Shown here in pieces: positions 27,528 through 36,858 of a stretch of DNA of 64,000 bases (position 1 is its first letter; every line of letters begins with the position of its first letter). A program made the position numbers and the translations under genes. The stretch lies in contig JADHOC010000006.1 in assembly GCA_016779205.1 (NCBI GenBank), positions 1 to 64,000 on the forward strand, given 5' to 3'. The notes below the pieces were generated by a model. It saw only the letters and a program-made list of their open reading frames with translations. It had not been told where the DNA came from and searched no databases. This DNA comes from Planctomycetota bacterium. Lineage in GTDB: Bacteria > Planctomycetota > UBA1135 > GCA-002686595.

Positions 27528-28406
27528 TCAGTCGTTCCCCAGACCCAGGATCGAGCCGAAGCTGCGGCCATCGAGGGAGAACACCTGAACGCGCTCACCC
27601 TCCCGGTCGAGGACACAAGCGCGGCTCCGCCGATCGGACGCGGCGAGGTCGAGGGCCACGGCGCAGGGCTGATCCACGCCGCCCTCGCCAACCTCTCGCT
27701 CGTCGCCGGCCACCGTGCGGATGGGGCGCCCCGCCGCGTCAAACAGGTGCAGGCCCGAGCGGTCCCCGCGGGTCACCACGAGGAAGCGCCCCTCCCCGGC
27801 GAGCGCCACCGCCTCGGGCTCCCCCAGCTCCTCGGGCACGGGGAAGGCGAAGCGGAAGACGAGGCGTCCGGTCAGCGAGCCCTCGAAGACCTGGACGCGC
27901 CGCGCCCCTGCCTCGACCACCGCCAGCTCTCCATCCCGCCAGTCGAGCCCCCGGATCCGCCGGAAGCGCTCCTCTGGATCCCCGAGGGGCGCGATGGAGC
28001 GGCCCTTGCCTCCGGAGGGCACCAGCACCTGGAGCGCGTGGCGACGGTCACCTGCGGACGCCACGAGCAGCACCATCTCATCGTCCGCCCCCACCACCCG
28101 CAGGTCCACGGGGCGGCCGAGGGCGCCGCGCGCGTCCGCGTCCCCGTCCTCGTCCCCCACCGAGGCCACCTCCACGCCGAAGAGCGTGAAGCAGCGCACC
28201 TTGCCGGCCGCCCCATCGGCGATCCAGAGGCGACGGTCCGCGTCCACGTCGATGCCGTCCGCCGAGGACCGACCCGCCCCCTCGTCCCGGAAGCTGAAGC
28301 GGGTCTCCAGCGGCCGGCCGTCGAGGTCGTGGGACGAGACCTCGGCCGTGAGCGCCTGCCGGCCGACGAAGAGCACGCCAGCGTGGAGTCTGAGGCTTCC
28401 CTGCAC
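27528..28406 (-). CDS. NHL-type beta-propeller protein (292 aa)
   Basis: Six repeated blades with the NHL rhythm 'G-(I/L)-D-(V/W)-x-x-x-(G/R)-x-L-(W/A)-(I/V)-(A/V)-(D/E)-x-(G)-x-x-(R/K)-(V/R)' are visible: GIDVDADRRLWIADGAAGKV, GLDWRDGELAVVEAGARRVQ and VALAGEGRFLVVTRGDRSGL, plus a closing DREGERVQVFSLDGR. No signal peptide is evident at this start (28406), so location is uncertain. It lies 9 bp downstream of the phosphoesterase gene, suggesting co-transcription. The partner it binds is unknown. Confidence 0.7.
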   Translation of the reverse strand: MQGSLRLHAGVLFVGRQALTAEVSSHDLDGRPLETRFSFRDEGAGRSSADGIDVDADRRLWIADGAAGKVRCFTLFGVEVASVGDEDGDADARGALGRPVDLRVVGADDEMVLLVASAGDRRHALQVLVPSGGKGRSIAPLGDPEERFRRIRGLDWRDGELAVVEAGARRVQVFEGSLTGRLVFRFAFPVPEELGEPEAVALAGEGRFLVVTRGDRSGLHLFDAAGRPIRTVAGDEREVGEGGVDQPCAVALDLAASDRRSRACVLDREGERVQVFSLDGRSFGSILGLGND

Positions 28407-28415
28407 GGCGAGACT

Positions 28416-29294
28416 CTAGCCTCCCACGCTCGGCGACGCCGGACGGAACCTCAGCACCACCACCTCGGCAGGGACGCCGACGCGGAGCGGCGCGCCGATG
28501 ACGCCGATCCCGCGGCTGACCACCAGGGTCGACGCGCCAACCTCCACGCGCAGGCCGGGGTGCGCGGGTCCGAGGTCCCGGAGGAACGGGAGGTCCACCT
28601 GCGTCCCGTGGGAGTGGCCGGCGAGCACCACGTGGGCGCCGCGGGCCGCGAACTGCGGCGCCGCCTGGGGGCCGTGGGAGAGGGCCACGATCAGGTCGGG
28701 GCGGCCAGTCACGTCGCCGTCGCACAGTCCGCTGACCGCGCGTTCCACGTCCACCACCTTGCCCTCCTCGGGGTCCTCGATGCCGCAGAACCCGACCCGC
28801 GCGCCCCCCACCTCGAGCACCGCGGAGTCGTTCCTGAGGAAGCGCCACCCGGCCGGCTCCATGGCCTCCACGAAGCGCCACTCCTCCCGGTGGAGGTAGT
28901 CATGGTTCCCGAAGACGGCGAAGGTCGCCCTGGCGCCGACGAGCTTCCCGAGCTCAGGTTGGAGCGGCCTGACGTTGTGGATGCCGTGCACGACGAAGTC
29001 CCCCGTCCAGCAGACCACGTCCGGTGCGAGCTCCGTGAGGACGCCGATCACCCCGCCGAGGTCCCCGGCCCCGAGGAAGGGGCCCGCGTGCAGGTCCGAG
29101 AGGTGGGCGATGGAGAACCCGTCGAGGTCCGAGGGCAGGCCGGGGACCTCGATCCACTCCTCGCGCACGTGGAGCCGGGCCCTCGAGAGGTGGCGACGCC
29201 GGTACAGGGCGCGGCCCCCGAGGAGGACGGCGGCCCGCTCGATGGCCGCGAAGGCCGCGATCCGGAGTCGGCTGAAGCGGCGCGGGGCGATCAC
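28416..29294 (-). CDS. YkuE-like metallophosphoesterase (292 aa)
   Basis: Calcineurin-like phosphoesterase with all signature blocks: SDLHAG (about 67-72), WTGDFV (96-101), FGNHDY, LSHGP and AGHSHGTQV. The N-terminal region (LRIAAFAAIERAAVLLGGRA) may be a membrane-associating or Tat-like stretch, as in the YkuE/YaeI group acting on cell-envelope phosphodiesters or lipids. The substrate is not determinable. It sits in the minus-strand cluster downstream of the FecR-like gene (31-bp gap). Confidence 0.88.
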   Translation of the reverse strand: MIAPRRFSRLRIAAFAAIERAAVLLGGRALYRRRHLSRARLHVREEWIEVPGLPSDLDGFSIAHLSDLHAGPFLGAGDLGGVIGVLTELAPDVVCWTGDFVVHGIHNVRPLQPELGKLVGARATFAVFGNHDYLHREEWRFVEAMEPAGWRFLRNDSAVLEVGGARVGFCGIEDPEEGKVVDVERAVSGLCDGDVTGRPDLIVALSHGPQAAPQFAARGAHVVLAGHSHGTQVDLPFLRDLGPAHPGLRVEVGASTLVVSRGIGVIGAPLRVGVPAEVVVLRFRPASPSVGG

Positions 29295-29325
29295 CCGAGG
29301 ATGCTCCCCCGGCGACCCCCGGGCG

Positions 29326-29970
29326 TCAACGAACGAGACGCGGTTCCCCGACCGTCAGGGGCCCGGCGCCGTACGGGCTGACCAGCGACGCCTCCCCCGC
29401 GTGCAGCGTGATCCGGAGCCCCTCCGGGCTGATCCCGAGGCGCGACTCCCCCTCGGTCTGCTCGAGGAAGCCGTGGGCGGTGAGCACGCGGACCTCGCCC
29501 TTCGCGATCGCCGTGCCGCTGATCAGCCGCACACGCGGTGGCATGACGCTCTCCACCAGCGCCCTCGCGCCGGCGTGGAGCTCGAGGCTCCCCGGCCCGA
29601 GCCGCAGCGTCCCCGGCGACCCGGCGGTGGTCCCGACGACGTCCCCGGACTCCACCGGGATCGAGGGGCGACCTCCGGTCGCGTCCATGGTCCCAGCCTC
29701 GCCGTCGACCTGGACGAACCCGGCGAAGGCCTCGCCCGATCCAGGGACGAACGCGGCCTCGACCCCGAGGGGCTTGGCCGCGCCCCCGCCGAAGTGGACC
29801 ATGAGGAACACCGCGAAGGCCGGGAGCACGAGGGTCCTCAGGCGGATCCGCGACAGGCGCAGCGGCCTCCGGCCAGCCCCGGCGCCGCTGACCCCCGCGA
29901 TCTTGGCGGTGAGGTCCGCCACGATCTCGTCGCGGCGCTGATCGAGGTCCTTCTGGGGGGAGGTTTCCAT
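29326..29970 (-). CDS. FecR-like single-pass membrane protein (214 aa)
   Basis: A cytoplasmic N-terminal segment rich in Asp/Arg (METSPQKDLDQRRDEIVADL) is followed by one TM segment (RTLVLPAFAVFLMVHFGG, about 45-62). The periplasmic part has FecR-type beta repeats: ESGDVVGTTAGSPGTLRLGP, SLELHAGARALVES, RVRLISGTAIAKGEVRVLTA and LHAGEASLVS. FecR proteins usually act as anti-sigma regulators, but the N-terminal FecR DUF4880 domain is not apparent, so a simple envelope sensor or structural role is equally possible. It lies 82 bp after gltX and 31 bp before the phosphoesterase gene. Confidence 0.65.
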   Translation of the reverse strand: METSPQKDLDQRRDEIVADLTAKIAGVSGAGAGRRPLRLSRIRLRTLVLPAFAVFLMVHFGGGAAKPLGVEAAFVPGSGEAFAGFVQVDGEAGTMDATGGRPSIPVESGDVVGTTAGSPGTLRLGPGSLELHAGARALVESVMPPRVRLISGTAIAKGEVRVLTAHGFLEQTEGESRLGISPEGLRITLHAGEASLVSPYGAGPLTVGEPRLVR

Positions 29971-30052
29971 GGGGGCCGCACGGGCGGCACGTGGATCATC
30001 GGCCGCCGGCGGCTGGACCTTGACCCCGGGATCCCCTCCCGCCCCCCGGAGC

Positions 30053-31549
30053 TCAGCCCAGGCGCTGGATGGCCGCCTCGATCCGCGCCCGGGTCCGCTC
30101 CAGCCCGAGCAGGGTGATGCAGTCCCCCAGGTCCCGGCCGCCGGCCATCCCGGTGAGGGCGCAGCGCAGGGGCTGGAAGAGCGCGGGGAACTTCAGCTCG
30201 CGCTCCTTCACCCAGGCCTTCATCCCCGCCGAGAGCGCCTCGGTGCTGAAGTCGCCGGCGGCGGACCGCTCCTCGAGCCACCCGCTGAACTGGGCGAGGT
30301 GCTCGGCCCGGTCCTCGTGCTTGCGTGCGTTCTTCTCGGCCGCCTCCTCGTAGGTGACGTCCGCGTCCGCCTCGAAGAAGGGCCGCACCCGGGCGGGGAG
30401 CTCGCTGAAGAGCTCGATCCGCTCCTGCTCGCCCGCGACCAGCTGCTCGAACCACTCCCGGCGCCCCTCGATCTCCGCGGCGGTCGCGTACCCGGCGGCC
30501 TCGAGGAACGGCGTGACCTCGCCCACGAGCTCCCCGATGGGCATGCGCCGGATGGTGTCGCCGCTCAGCCAGAGGAACTTCTTGGGGTCGAAGACAGCGC
30601 CCGCCTTCTGCACGTCCGTGATGTCGAAGTGCTTGACGAACGTGGCCGTGTCGAAGACCTCGGTCTCGCCGTCCAGCGCCCATCCCTGGAGGCAGAGGAA
30701 GTTCACGATGGCCTCCCGGGGGTAGCCCTTGGCGATGTAGTCCCCGAGGGCCGTGTCACCGGTGCGCTTGGAGAGCTTCTTGCGATCCGTCCCGAGCATG
30801 AGCGGGAGGTGACCGAAGGCCGGCGCCTCTTCCCCGAGCGCCCCGTAGAGCAGGACCTGCTTGGGCGTGTTGACGAGGTGCTCCTCTCCGCGGAACACAT
30901 GGCTGATGCGCATGTCGATGTCGTCGCACACCACCACGAAGTTGTAGGTGGCGGCCCCCGTCCGGCGGACCATGATCCAATCGTCCACCTCCCCGTGGTC
31001 GAAGCGGACGTCGCCACGGACGAGGTCTCGCACCACGGTCTCCCCCTCGGGGACGCGGAAGCGCAGGACGTGGGGCTCCCCGGCGGCCGCCCGGCGATCG
31101 GACTCCTCCCGGCTCAGGCTCCTGCAGCTCTGGTCGTAGCGGGGGGTCTCCTTGCGCGCCTCCTGTGCCGCCCGGAGCTCATCGAGGCGCTCAGGCGTGC
31201 AGAAGCACCGGTAGCCGTGCCCGGACTCTAGCACCTGCGCCGCCACCCGCTCGTGTCCCTCGCTCCGCTCGGATTGGCGGTAGGGCTCGTGGGGCCCGCC
31301 GATCCCGGGCCCCTCGTCCCAGTCGATCCCGAGCCACCGGAGGCCCTCGAGGATCGCCGCCTCGCTCTCCGCGGTGCTCCTGGTCCGATCCGTGTCCTCC
31401 ACCCTGAGGATGAACGCCCCGCCGCGCCCGCGGGCGTAGGCCCAGTTGAACAGCGCGGTTCGGCAGAGGCCGAGATGGACGGTGCCCGTGGGGCTGGGGG
31501 CGATACGAACTCTGAGATCGGTCACGGCGGCGCGGGGGTGGGAGTCCAA
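30053..31549 (-). CDS. gltX: glutamyl-tRNA synthetase (498 aa)
   Basis: Class I aminoacyl-tRNA synthetase charging tRNA-Glu (or tRNA-Gln in non-discriminating forms). The HIGH-type motif is APSPTGTVHLG (residues 17-27). The KMSKS-type loop is KKLSKRTG (257-264). A zinc-binding pattern is visible as C115-x-C117 with Y138 and C142 (RCFCTPE and RYDQSC). The C-terminal anticodon-binding region is complete. The ATG at 31549 gives a short leader; a GTG at 31525 (VTDLRVRIAPSP) would also fit. The gene is divergent from adenosine deaminase (64-bp gap), so that gap must hold both promoters. Confidence 0.97.
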   Translation of the reverse strand: MDSHPRAAVTDLRVRIAPSPTGTVHLGLCRTALFNWAYARGRGGAFILRVEDTDRTRSTAESEAAILEGLRWLGIDWDEGPGIGGPHEPYRQSERSEGHERVAAQVLESGHGYRCFCTPERLDELRAAQEARKETPRYDQSCRSLSREESDRRAAAGEPHVLRFRVPEGETVVRDLVRGDVRFDHGEVDDWIMVRRTGAATYNFVVVCDDIDMRISHVFRGEEHLVNTPKQVLLYGALGEEAPAFGHLPLMLGTDRKKLSKRTGDTALGDYIAKGYPREAIVNFLCLQGWALDGETEVFDTATFVKHFDITDVQKAGAVFDPKKFLWLSGDTIRRMPIGELVGEVTPFLEAAGYATAAEIEGRREWFEQLVAGEQERIELFSELPARVRPFFEADADVTYEEAAEKNARKHEDRAEHLAQFSGWLEERSAAGDFSTEALSAGMKAWVKERELKFPALFQPLRCALTGMAGGRDLGDCITLLGLERTRARIEAAIQRLG

Positions 31550-31613
31550 AAGGAGCCGAAGAGGATACGACCGGCGGGGCGAACTCGACAGGACCGGGGC
31601 CTACACTCCTCCC

Positions 31614-32711
31614 ATGAGCTCGAGCGCCTCCCTCAGTGACCAAGTCCTCCGCCAGGCCCCCAAGGTCCTCCTCCACGAGCACCTCGACGGCTGCCTCCGC
31701 CCCGCGACGGTGCTGGACCTCGCCGCCGAGTGCGGTTACGAGGGCCTCCCCGAGTCCGACCCGGTGCGGCTGGGCCGGTGGTTCTTCGAGGGGGCCGACC
31801 GCGGCTCGCTCCCCCAGTACCTCGAGGGCTTCCAGCACACCATCGCCGTGCTGCAGACCGCGAGCGCCCTCGAGCGCGCGGCGTACGAGCTGGCCGAGGA
31901 CTGCGCCGCCGAGAACTGCGTCTACCTCGAGGTCCGCTTCGCGCCCCACTTCCACACCGTCGGAGGACTGGGCCTCGACGCGGTCATGGGCGCCGTGATC
32001 GCCGGACTGAAGCGCGGCCAGGAGGACTTCGGCGTGGAGTCCGGCTTGATCGTCTGCGCCATGCGCAACCAGTCCGCCGAGCTGTCCCTCAAGCTGGCGG
32101 AGCTCGCCGTCTCCTGGTTCGGCCGCGGCTGCTGCGGCTTCGACCTCGCCGGAGAGGAGGCCGGGCATCCGCCCAAGCACCACATCGAGGCCTTCCAGCT
32201 GATCAAGCGGCGCAACGGCTCCCTGACCATCCACGCCGGGGAGAGCTTCGGCCCCGAGAGCATCTGGCAGGCGCTCCAGTTCTGCGGCGCGCACCGGATC
32301 GGGCACGGCACCCACCTGATCGATGACATCGCCATCTACGACGGCAAGGTGATCAAGGTCGGCAGCCTCGCCACCTACGTGCTCGACCACCGCATCCCCA
32401 TCGAGTGCTGCCTGCAGAGCAACCTGCACACCGGGGCCGTCCGGTCCATCGATGAGCACCCCTTCCCCTACCTCCTGCGCGAGGGCTACCGGGTGACCCT
32501 GAACACCGACAACCGGCTGATGAGCCACACCACCATGACCGACGAGTTCCGGGTGGCGGTGGAGCAGTTCGGCTGCACCCTCGACGACCTCGAGCGCGTC
32601 ACGGTCAACGCCATGAACGCCGCGTTCTTCCCCTACGCCGAGCGCCACCGCATCATCGACGAGCGCATCGCCCCGGCCTACGCGGCCCTGAAGGCGGAGC
32701 ACGCGGGTTGA
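31614..32711 (+). CDS. add: adenosine deaminase (365 aa)
   Basis: Zn-dependent amidohydrolase converting adenosine to inosine. Metal ligands and catalytic residues are in place: H21 and H23 (LLHEHLDG), H207 and E210 (IHAGES), H231 (HRIGHGT) and D299 (NTDNRLMS). The NTDNR variant, with Asn where mammalian enzymes have a second Asp, occurs in known bacterial adenosine deaminases, so it is not necessarily a defect. The FxLAGEE block (FDLAGEEAG) is present. Length fits the family. The ATG at 31614 was preferred; upstream open frame overlaps gltX in antisense. Its stop overlaps the TTG start of the next gene (TTGA), implying coupled translation. Confidence 0.93.
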   Translation: MSSSASLSDQVLRQAPKVLLHEHLDGCLRPATVLDLAAECGYEGLPESDPVRLGRWFFEGADRGSLPQYLEGFQHTIAVLQTASALERAAYELAEDCAAENCVYLEVRFAPHFHTVGGLGLDAVMGAVIAGLKRGQEDFGVESGLIVCAMRNQSAELSLKLAELAVSWFGRGCCGFDLAGEEAGHPPKHHIEAFQLIKRRNGSLTIHAGESFGPESIWQALQFCGAHRIGHGTHLIDDIAIYDGKVIKVGSLATYVLDHRIPIECCLQSNLHTGAVRSIDEHPFPYLLREGYRVTLNTDNRLMSHTTMTDEFRVAVEQFGCTLDDLERVTVNAMNAAFFPYAERHRIIDERIAPAYAALKAEHAG

Positions 32712-33736
32712 GCGGGGGCCAGTACCGGCGCGACCCGTCCGCCTTCCACGGCGCGGTGGAGACCCGCCCCTTCGAGAGCGCGGCGCTGCGGGACAACGCC
32801 CTCGGCGACCCCCACGTCCGCGAGGTCCCGGTCTACCTCCCGCCCGCCGCCCTGGACGGCGAGCGGCTGCCCGTGATCTTCTGCCTCGCCGGCTTCACCG
32901 GCCGGGGCCAATCCATGCTCGAGACCCACCCGTGGAAGACGGGCGCGGTCCTCGCCTACGACCGGGCGCTCAAGAGCTCCGGGGCGCCAGGGTGCATCCT
33001 GGTCATGCCGGACGCCTTCACGCGCCTCGGCGGGAGCCAGTACGTGAACAGCAGCGCCACGGGGCGCTACGCCGATCACGTGGCGGAGGAGCTGGTGTCC
33101 TTCGTCGATGGCAGCTATCCCACCCTCGACGGCGCGCGGGGCGTGTGCGGCAAGAGCTCGGGGGGCTTCGGCGCCCTGCACCTCGCCATGCGCTACCCCG
33201 GCGTCTTCCGCGCCGCCGCCTCCATCAGCGGCGACTGCGACTTCGAGCTGCCCCTGGGCGCCGAGATGGTGGGCGCCGCGAGGGCCCTGCTCCCCCATGG
33301 CGGAGACCCCGCCCCCTGGCTGGAGCAGTTCGCCGAGGGCCACGACCTGGGCGGCGACGGGCACGCGGCGATCAACGTGATCGCCATGTCCGCCTGCTAC
33401 GCGCCGAACCCTGAGTCGCCCCTGGGCTTCGACCTGCCCTTTGACCCCGAGACCTGCGCGCGACGTGAAGACGTCTGGGAGCGGTTCCTCGCCTTCGACC
33501 CGGTGGTGGCTGCGCGCGCATACGCTGACGCGCTCAAGGGGCTCGACCTGCTCTACCTGGAGGCGGGGCTGAAGGACGAGTTCGGCCTCCAGTTCGGGCT
33601 GCGCCGGCTCGTCCGGGTCCTGGCCGAGCTGGGCGTCCCCCACGAGCACGTGGAGCACGAGGGCGGGCACTTCGGCCTCGACCGGCGCTACGCCGAGGTC
33701 CTGCCCAGGATCGAGCGGGCCCTCAGGGGCCAGTGA
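32708..33736 (+). CDS. putative esterase (esterase D/Fes-like alpha/beta-hydrolase, 342 aa)
   Basis: Alpha/beta-hydrolase of the 'putative esterase' family: LPVIFCLAGFTGRGQSM (oxyanion region), ILVMPDAFTRLGGSQYVNSS, and the nucleophile elbow VCGKSSGGFGALHLAM with Ser at residue 150. A C-terminal HEGGHFGLDRRY supplies the likely catalytic His. The motif set is that of esterase D-like enzymes (S-formylglutathione hydrolase relatives), but the substrate is unknown. There is no signal peptide. It begins with TTG at 32708, sharing TTGA with the stop of adenosine deaminase, so the pair is translationally coupled. A hairpin follows at 33744. Confidence 0.82.
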   Translation: MSGGQYRRDPSAFHGAVETRPFESAALRDNALGDPHVREVPVYLPPAALDGERLPVIFCLAGFTGRGQSMLETHPWKTGAVLAYDRALKSSGAPGCILVMPDAFTRLGGSQYVNSSATGRYADHVAEELVSFVDGSYPTLDGARGVCGKSSGGFGALHLAMRYPGVFRAAASISGDCDFELPLGAEMVGAARALLPHGGDPAPWLEQFAEGHDLGGDGHAAINVIAMSACYAPNPESPLGFDLPFDPETCARREDVWERFLAFDPVVAARAYADALKGLDLLYLEAGLKDEFGLQFGLRRLVRVLAELGVPHEHVEHEGGHFGLDRRYAEVLPRIERALRGQ

Positions 33737-33743
33737 CGAGCCC

Positions 33744-33765
33744 GGGGCGCGCTCCCGCGCGCCCC
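33744..33765. terminator. hairpin between convergent genes
   Basis: GGGGCGCGC, loop TCCC, GCGCGCCCC (33744-33765). It lies 7 bp after the esterase stop and just before the stop of the convergent queF. No T-tract, so its strength as a terminator is uncertain. Confidence 0.45.
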
Positions 33766-33766
33766 C

Positions 33767-34117
33767 TCAGGGGTGCTGGACCTCGACGACGGTGCCGATG
33801 CCACCGCGCACGTAGAAGTCTCCCTCCACGACCATCTTCTTCGGGGAGATCGCCGCCACGAGGTCGTCCATGATCTTGTTGGTGATCGCCTCGTGGAACG
33901 AGCCGACGTCGCGGTAGGACCACAGGTAGAGCTTGAGGCTCTTCAGCTCGACGCAGTGCTCCGCGGGCGTGTAGCGGATGCGGATGGTCGCGAAGTCCGG
34001 CTGGCCGGTCTTCGGGCACACGCAGGTGAACTCCGGGCAATCGAACCGGATCTCGTAATCGCGGCCGGGGTTCGGGTTGGGGAACGACTCGAGGGACGTG
34101 GAGGGCTGGGTCGACAT
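33767..34117 (-). CDS. queF: NADPH-dependent 7-cyano-7-deazaguanine reductase (116 aa)
   Basis: Converts preQ0 to preQ1 in queuosine biosynthesis. The unimodular (YkvM-like) short form is recognisable from [16 protein letters not shown], with the catalytic Cys34 and Asp41, from the QueF motif ELKSLK (57-62) followed by LYLWSYRD, and from [15 protein letters not shown]-fold enzyme, probably a decamer or other multimer. The gene lies 13 bp downstream of the large membrane-protein gene on the same strand. No other queuosine genes are in the window. Confidence 0.95.
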   Translation of the reverse strand: MSTQPSTSLESFPNPNPGRDYEIRFDCPEFTCVCPKTGQPDFATIRIRYTPAEHCVELKSLKLYLWSYRDVGSFHEAITNKIMDDLVAAISPKKMVVEGDFYVRGGIGTVVEVQHP

Positions 34118-34130
34118 GGCCGGAAGGATA

Positions 34131-36320
34131 CTAGCGACGGCGACCTCGTGCTCGATCCACGACGACTCCCGCGAGCCTTCGATCCAGGACCCAGATCAGG
34201 TCGAGGTCGTGGAAGCACGCCGCGCCGTCCACCGTGAGGCGACCCGTCGCAGCGAAGCGGGCCTCGAGCTCGATGGAGTTCCCGCTCCTCGGATCCACCA
34301 CCCAGAGCACCCACTCCTCGCTGACCTCGTCCATGGGGGGCGCGAGGTCGGCCCCGTCGAGGTCGAAGGTCCAGTCCTCACCGACGACTCGCGGGACCAC
34401 GGTCTCGGGGAGCGGCCGCGGCGCCGCCGCGATGACCGCCGCGTCCGGGCGGGCCAGGGTGCCGGGGAACCAGACGGAGAGCACCTCCCCGGAGGCCAAC
34501 CAGTCCAGGTCTCCGCCGGGATAGAAGATGGCCTCGGAGCGTCCACCGTCTCCCCTGACCCAGACGCCCTCGGCCGTCCCCTCGGCATCCCCGCCGGCGG
34601 AGCCGCGCCAGCGGACGAGCGGCGTGGAGAGTTCGACCGGCTCGCTGCTCGTGGCGGCGCGGGCGATCACCCGGACGCTGGAGGCCTCGAACGGGTCAAA
34701 GGTGCGTGAAGCCGGGGAGGCGCCCTCGCCCACCCAGCCGAACTCGCCGCGCTCACCGAGCGTGGTCTCGGCCGCCGGCCCGGCGAGCCGGACGGCGGCG
34801 CGTGTGGCGCCCGCCTCGCCCTCCGCCTTCGGCAGGAGCAGCGTCACCCCACCCGAGCGGAGGGCCTCGAACTCCGGGGAGCTGGTGGCCACGGCCCAGA
34901 AGGACGCGCTCTCCAGCCCGAGGACCCGCACGGGCCGGGAGCCCAGGGGGACGAAGGGCGCGGAGGCGAGGCTCCGATCCTCCTGCTGGCGCAGGGCGTG
35001 TACGCCGGCCACCACCCGCGGCGGGTCCAGGACCACCACCGTCCGGGTCCAGCCGTCCTCGCGGGCGGCCTCGAGCACGGAGTCCTGGAGCGCGCCGACC
35101 TCGGCCGCCGCCTCCTCGATGGTCTGCCCGCTGCCCGCGGCGAGGAAGGCGTACAGGGCCCCCACGGTCACCGGGAGCACCGTGCGGCGCATCCCGGCGA
35201 GGGCCGTGGCGGACGTGCCGAGGCCCACCGCCATGCAGACGCCGAGGAAGGTCGCGCCCTGCAGGTCGCCGAGGCTGGACGGGAGGAATCGCTCCTTCGA
35301 GCCCAGGAGCAGCAGAACCGTGAGCGCCACCGCCCAGCCCCCCAGGAAGCGCCCCCAGAGCCTCGGCGCCGCGCGTGCCGCGACGATCCCGGGGTGCAGG
35401 GCCACCAGGAGCGCGAGGACCGCGAGCCCGTATCCGATGGCGCCGACCCCGATCGTGTTCACGGGCAGCACGACCACCCCGACCTTCTCCGCCGAGACGG
35501 CCAGGAGGCGCAGGACGCCGCCGCCGTCGCCGGCGAGGATCTGCGCCGGGTCGAGGGGCTCGGTGATCTCGGTGGCGATGCTCGGCGGCTGCATGGCCCG
35601 CCGCACGAGGAGCTCGGCCAGGAGCGCCGCGCCGTAGCCAGCGGCCACCTGCAACGAGGTCCGTAGCCGGACCTGGAGGGGACGGTGCCGGTGGGCAGCC
35701 ACAAACTCGAGCCCGAAGCTCAGCGGCAGGAGGATGAGCGCGGTGGGCGACGAGGCTGCAGCGAGGAGCGCGAGGAGGAACGCCACCACCAGGAAACCGA
35801 CGCGCCGGTGCTGCCGCCCGCGCAGGAGGAACGCCACGGACCACGCGCTGGCCGCGAGCCCGATTGCATCCCCGCGGGCGGGCAGGTGGGCGGCGAGGGG
35901 CACGAGCAGCGGGTGAACCAGGAGCAGCGCCCCCGAGGCGATGCCCGCGGCGCGGGCGTGCTCCCTCCCCGTCCAGGGCTCCATGGCGCGCGCCACGGCG
36001 CTGCGCACGCCGAAGGCCGCGAGGATCAGCAGGAGCAGTCCCTCCAGGCGCAGGCGGCCCGCGTCACCCGCGGTGTAGATCCCCTCCGCCGCCCGCAGGG
36101 AGCGCGAGAACGCCAGGGAGAGCGCCGCCACCGGTCGATGGTCCACCGCCGCGACGCCCCACGGAGCGCCGCTCTCTTCCACCTCGAAGGCCCGCTGGGT
36201 GTCCTCGAGGACCGCCGCATCGGAGCCGAGGAAGCCCGCGCCCAGGAGCGGGCGATGGGCCGACCAGGCGAGCGCCAGGCACGCGGCGAAGATCAGGAGT
36301 CTCTTCAGGAGAGGCTGCAC
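34131..36320 (-). CDS. multi-pass membrane protein, possibly GT-C-like (729 aa)
   Basis: Starts with GTG at 36320 ([20 protein letters not shown]). About ten hydrophobic segments fill residues 1-400. Between TM1 and TM2 is a loop with [20 protein letters not shown] and [16 protein letters not shown], which resembles the first extracytoplasmic loop of TMTC/GT-C-type transferases found in planctomycetes, but the acidic catalytic motif is not clearly conserved. The C-terminal third (about 430-729) is hydrophilic and beta-rich, presumably extracytoplasmic, with [18 protein letters not shown] and [19 protein letters not shown]. Overall function unknown. queF follows after 13 bp. Confidence 0.6.
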   Translation of the reverse strand: MQPLLKRLLIFAACLALAWSAHRPLLGAGFLGSDAAVLEDTQRAFEVEESGAPWGVAAVDHRPVAALSLAFSRSLRAAEGIYTAGDAGRLRLEGLLLLILAAFGVRSAVARAMEPWTGREHARAAGIASGALLLVHPLLVPLAAHLPARGDAIGLAASAWSVAFLLRGRQHRRVGFLVVAFLLALLAAASSPTALILLPLSFGLEFVAAHRHRPLQVRLRTSLQVAAGYGAALLAELLVRRAMQPPSIATEITEPLDPAQILAGDGGGVLRLLAVSAEKVGVVVLPVNTIGVGAIGYGLAVLALLVALHPGIVAARAAPRLWGRFLGGWAVALTVLLLLGSKERFLPSSLGDLQGATFLGVCMAVGLGTSATALAGMRRTVLPVTVGALYAFLAAGSGQTIEEAAAEVGALQDSVLEAAREDGWTRTVVVLDPPRVVAGVHALRQQEDRSLASAPFVPLGSRPVRVLGLESASFWAVATSSPEFEALRSGGVTLLLPKAEGEAGATRAAVRLAGPAAETTLGERGEFGWVGEGASPASRTFDPFEASSVRVIARAATSSEPVELSTPLVRWRGSAGGDAEGTAEGVWVRGDGGRSEAIFYPGGDLDWLASGEVLSVWFPGTLARPDAAVIAAAPRPLPETVVPRVVGEDWTFDLDGADLAPPMDEVSEEWVLWVVDPRSGNSIELEARFAATGRLTVDGAACFHDLDLIWVLDRRLAGVVVDRARGRRR

Positions 36321-36372
36321 GGGTGGAAAGGGTAACCTCGCGGGCCCGCAGTCCCAGTGAACCCTCCCGCCG

Positions 36373-36825
36373 ATGCTCGAGATCTTCAAGCCCCTCATCG
36401 ACGCCGCCTCGGGCGTCGCCCTCGCTGACCCCGAAGCCGCCTGCGCGGAGCTCACCGCCCGCCTGGACCCCGCCTCGCCGGAGGGCCAGCGGCTCAGCGA
36501 GGCCCTCGTCGGCCTCCTGGAGGAGGGCAAGGTCGCCGACCGGGGCGCCCCGCCGGTGCGCTACAGCCGCGCCGCCAAGGCCAGCGAGGAGACCGGCGCC
36601 TTCTCGATCGACGTGGTGGACATGACCGGCCCTGGCCCCCGCCACCGTCACCCCAACGGCGAGGTCAACTGGTGCGTCGCCCTTGAGGGCTCGCCCACCT
36701 TCGACGGGCAGGGGCCCGGCTGGGTGGTCGAGCCTCCCGGCAGTGAACACGTGCCCACGGTCAGCGGAGGACGGATGCTCATCGTCTACCTGCTGCCGGA
36801 AGGGGCGATCGAGTTCGCGAGCTGA
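36373..36825 (+). CDS. DUF4863 family cupin-like protein (150 aa)
   Basis: The C-terminal region reads FSIDVVDMTGPGPRHRHPNG, EVNWCVALEGSPTFDG, GPGWVVEPPGSEHVPTVSGG and MLIVYLLPEGAIEF. This is the characteristic core of DUF4863, a small family that includes 4-hydroxylaminobenzoate lyase-type enzymes. The His pair RHRHPNG and the later SEHVP are likely metal ligands of the cupin fold. The N-terminal 60 residues are helical. It is divergent from the membrane-protein gene and convergent with the next hydrolase gene. Real substrate unknown. Confidence 0.8.
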   Translation: MLEIFKPLIDAASGVALADPEAACAELTARLDPASPEGQRLSEALVGLLEEGKVADRGAPPVRYSRAAKASEETGAFSIDVVDMTGPGPRHRHPNGEVNWCVALEGSPTFDGQGPGWVVEPPGSEHVPTVSGGRMLIVYLLPEGAIEFAS

Positions 36826-36858
36826 GCCGGCTCCACCTCGAGGCCCGGGGCCCCGGGG

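Noticed and set aside
27450-29381. Plus-strand open frame of about 640 codons across 27450-29381
   Set aside because: Antisense to the NHL propeller and phosphoesterase genes, with no recognisable protein features.
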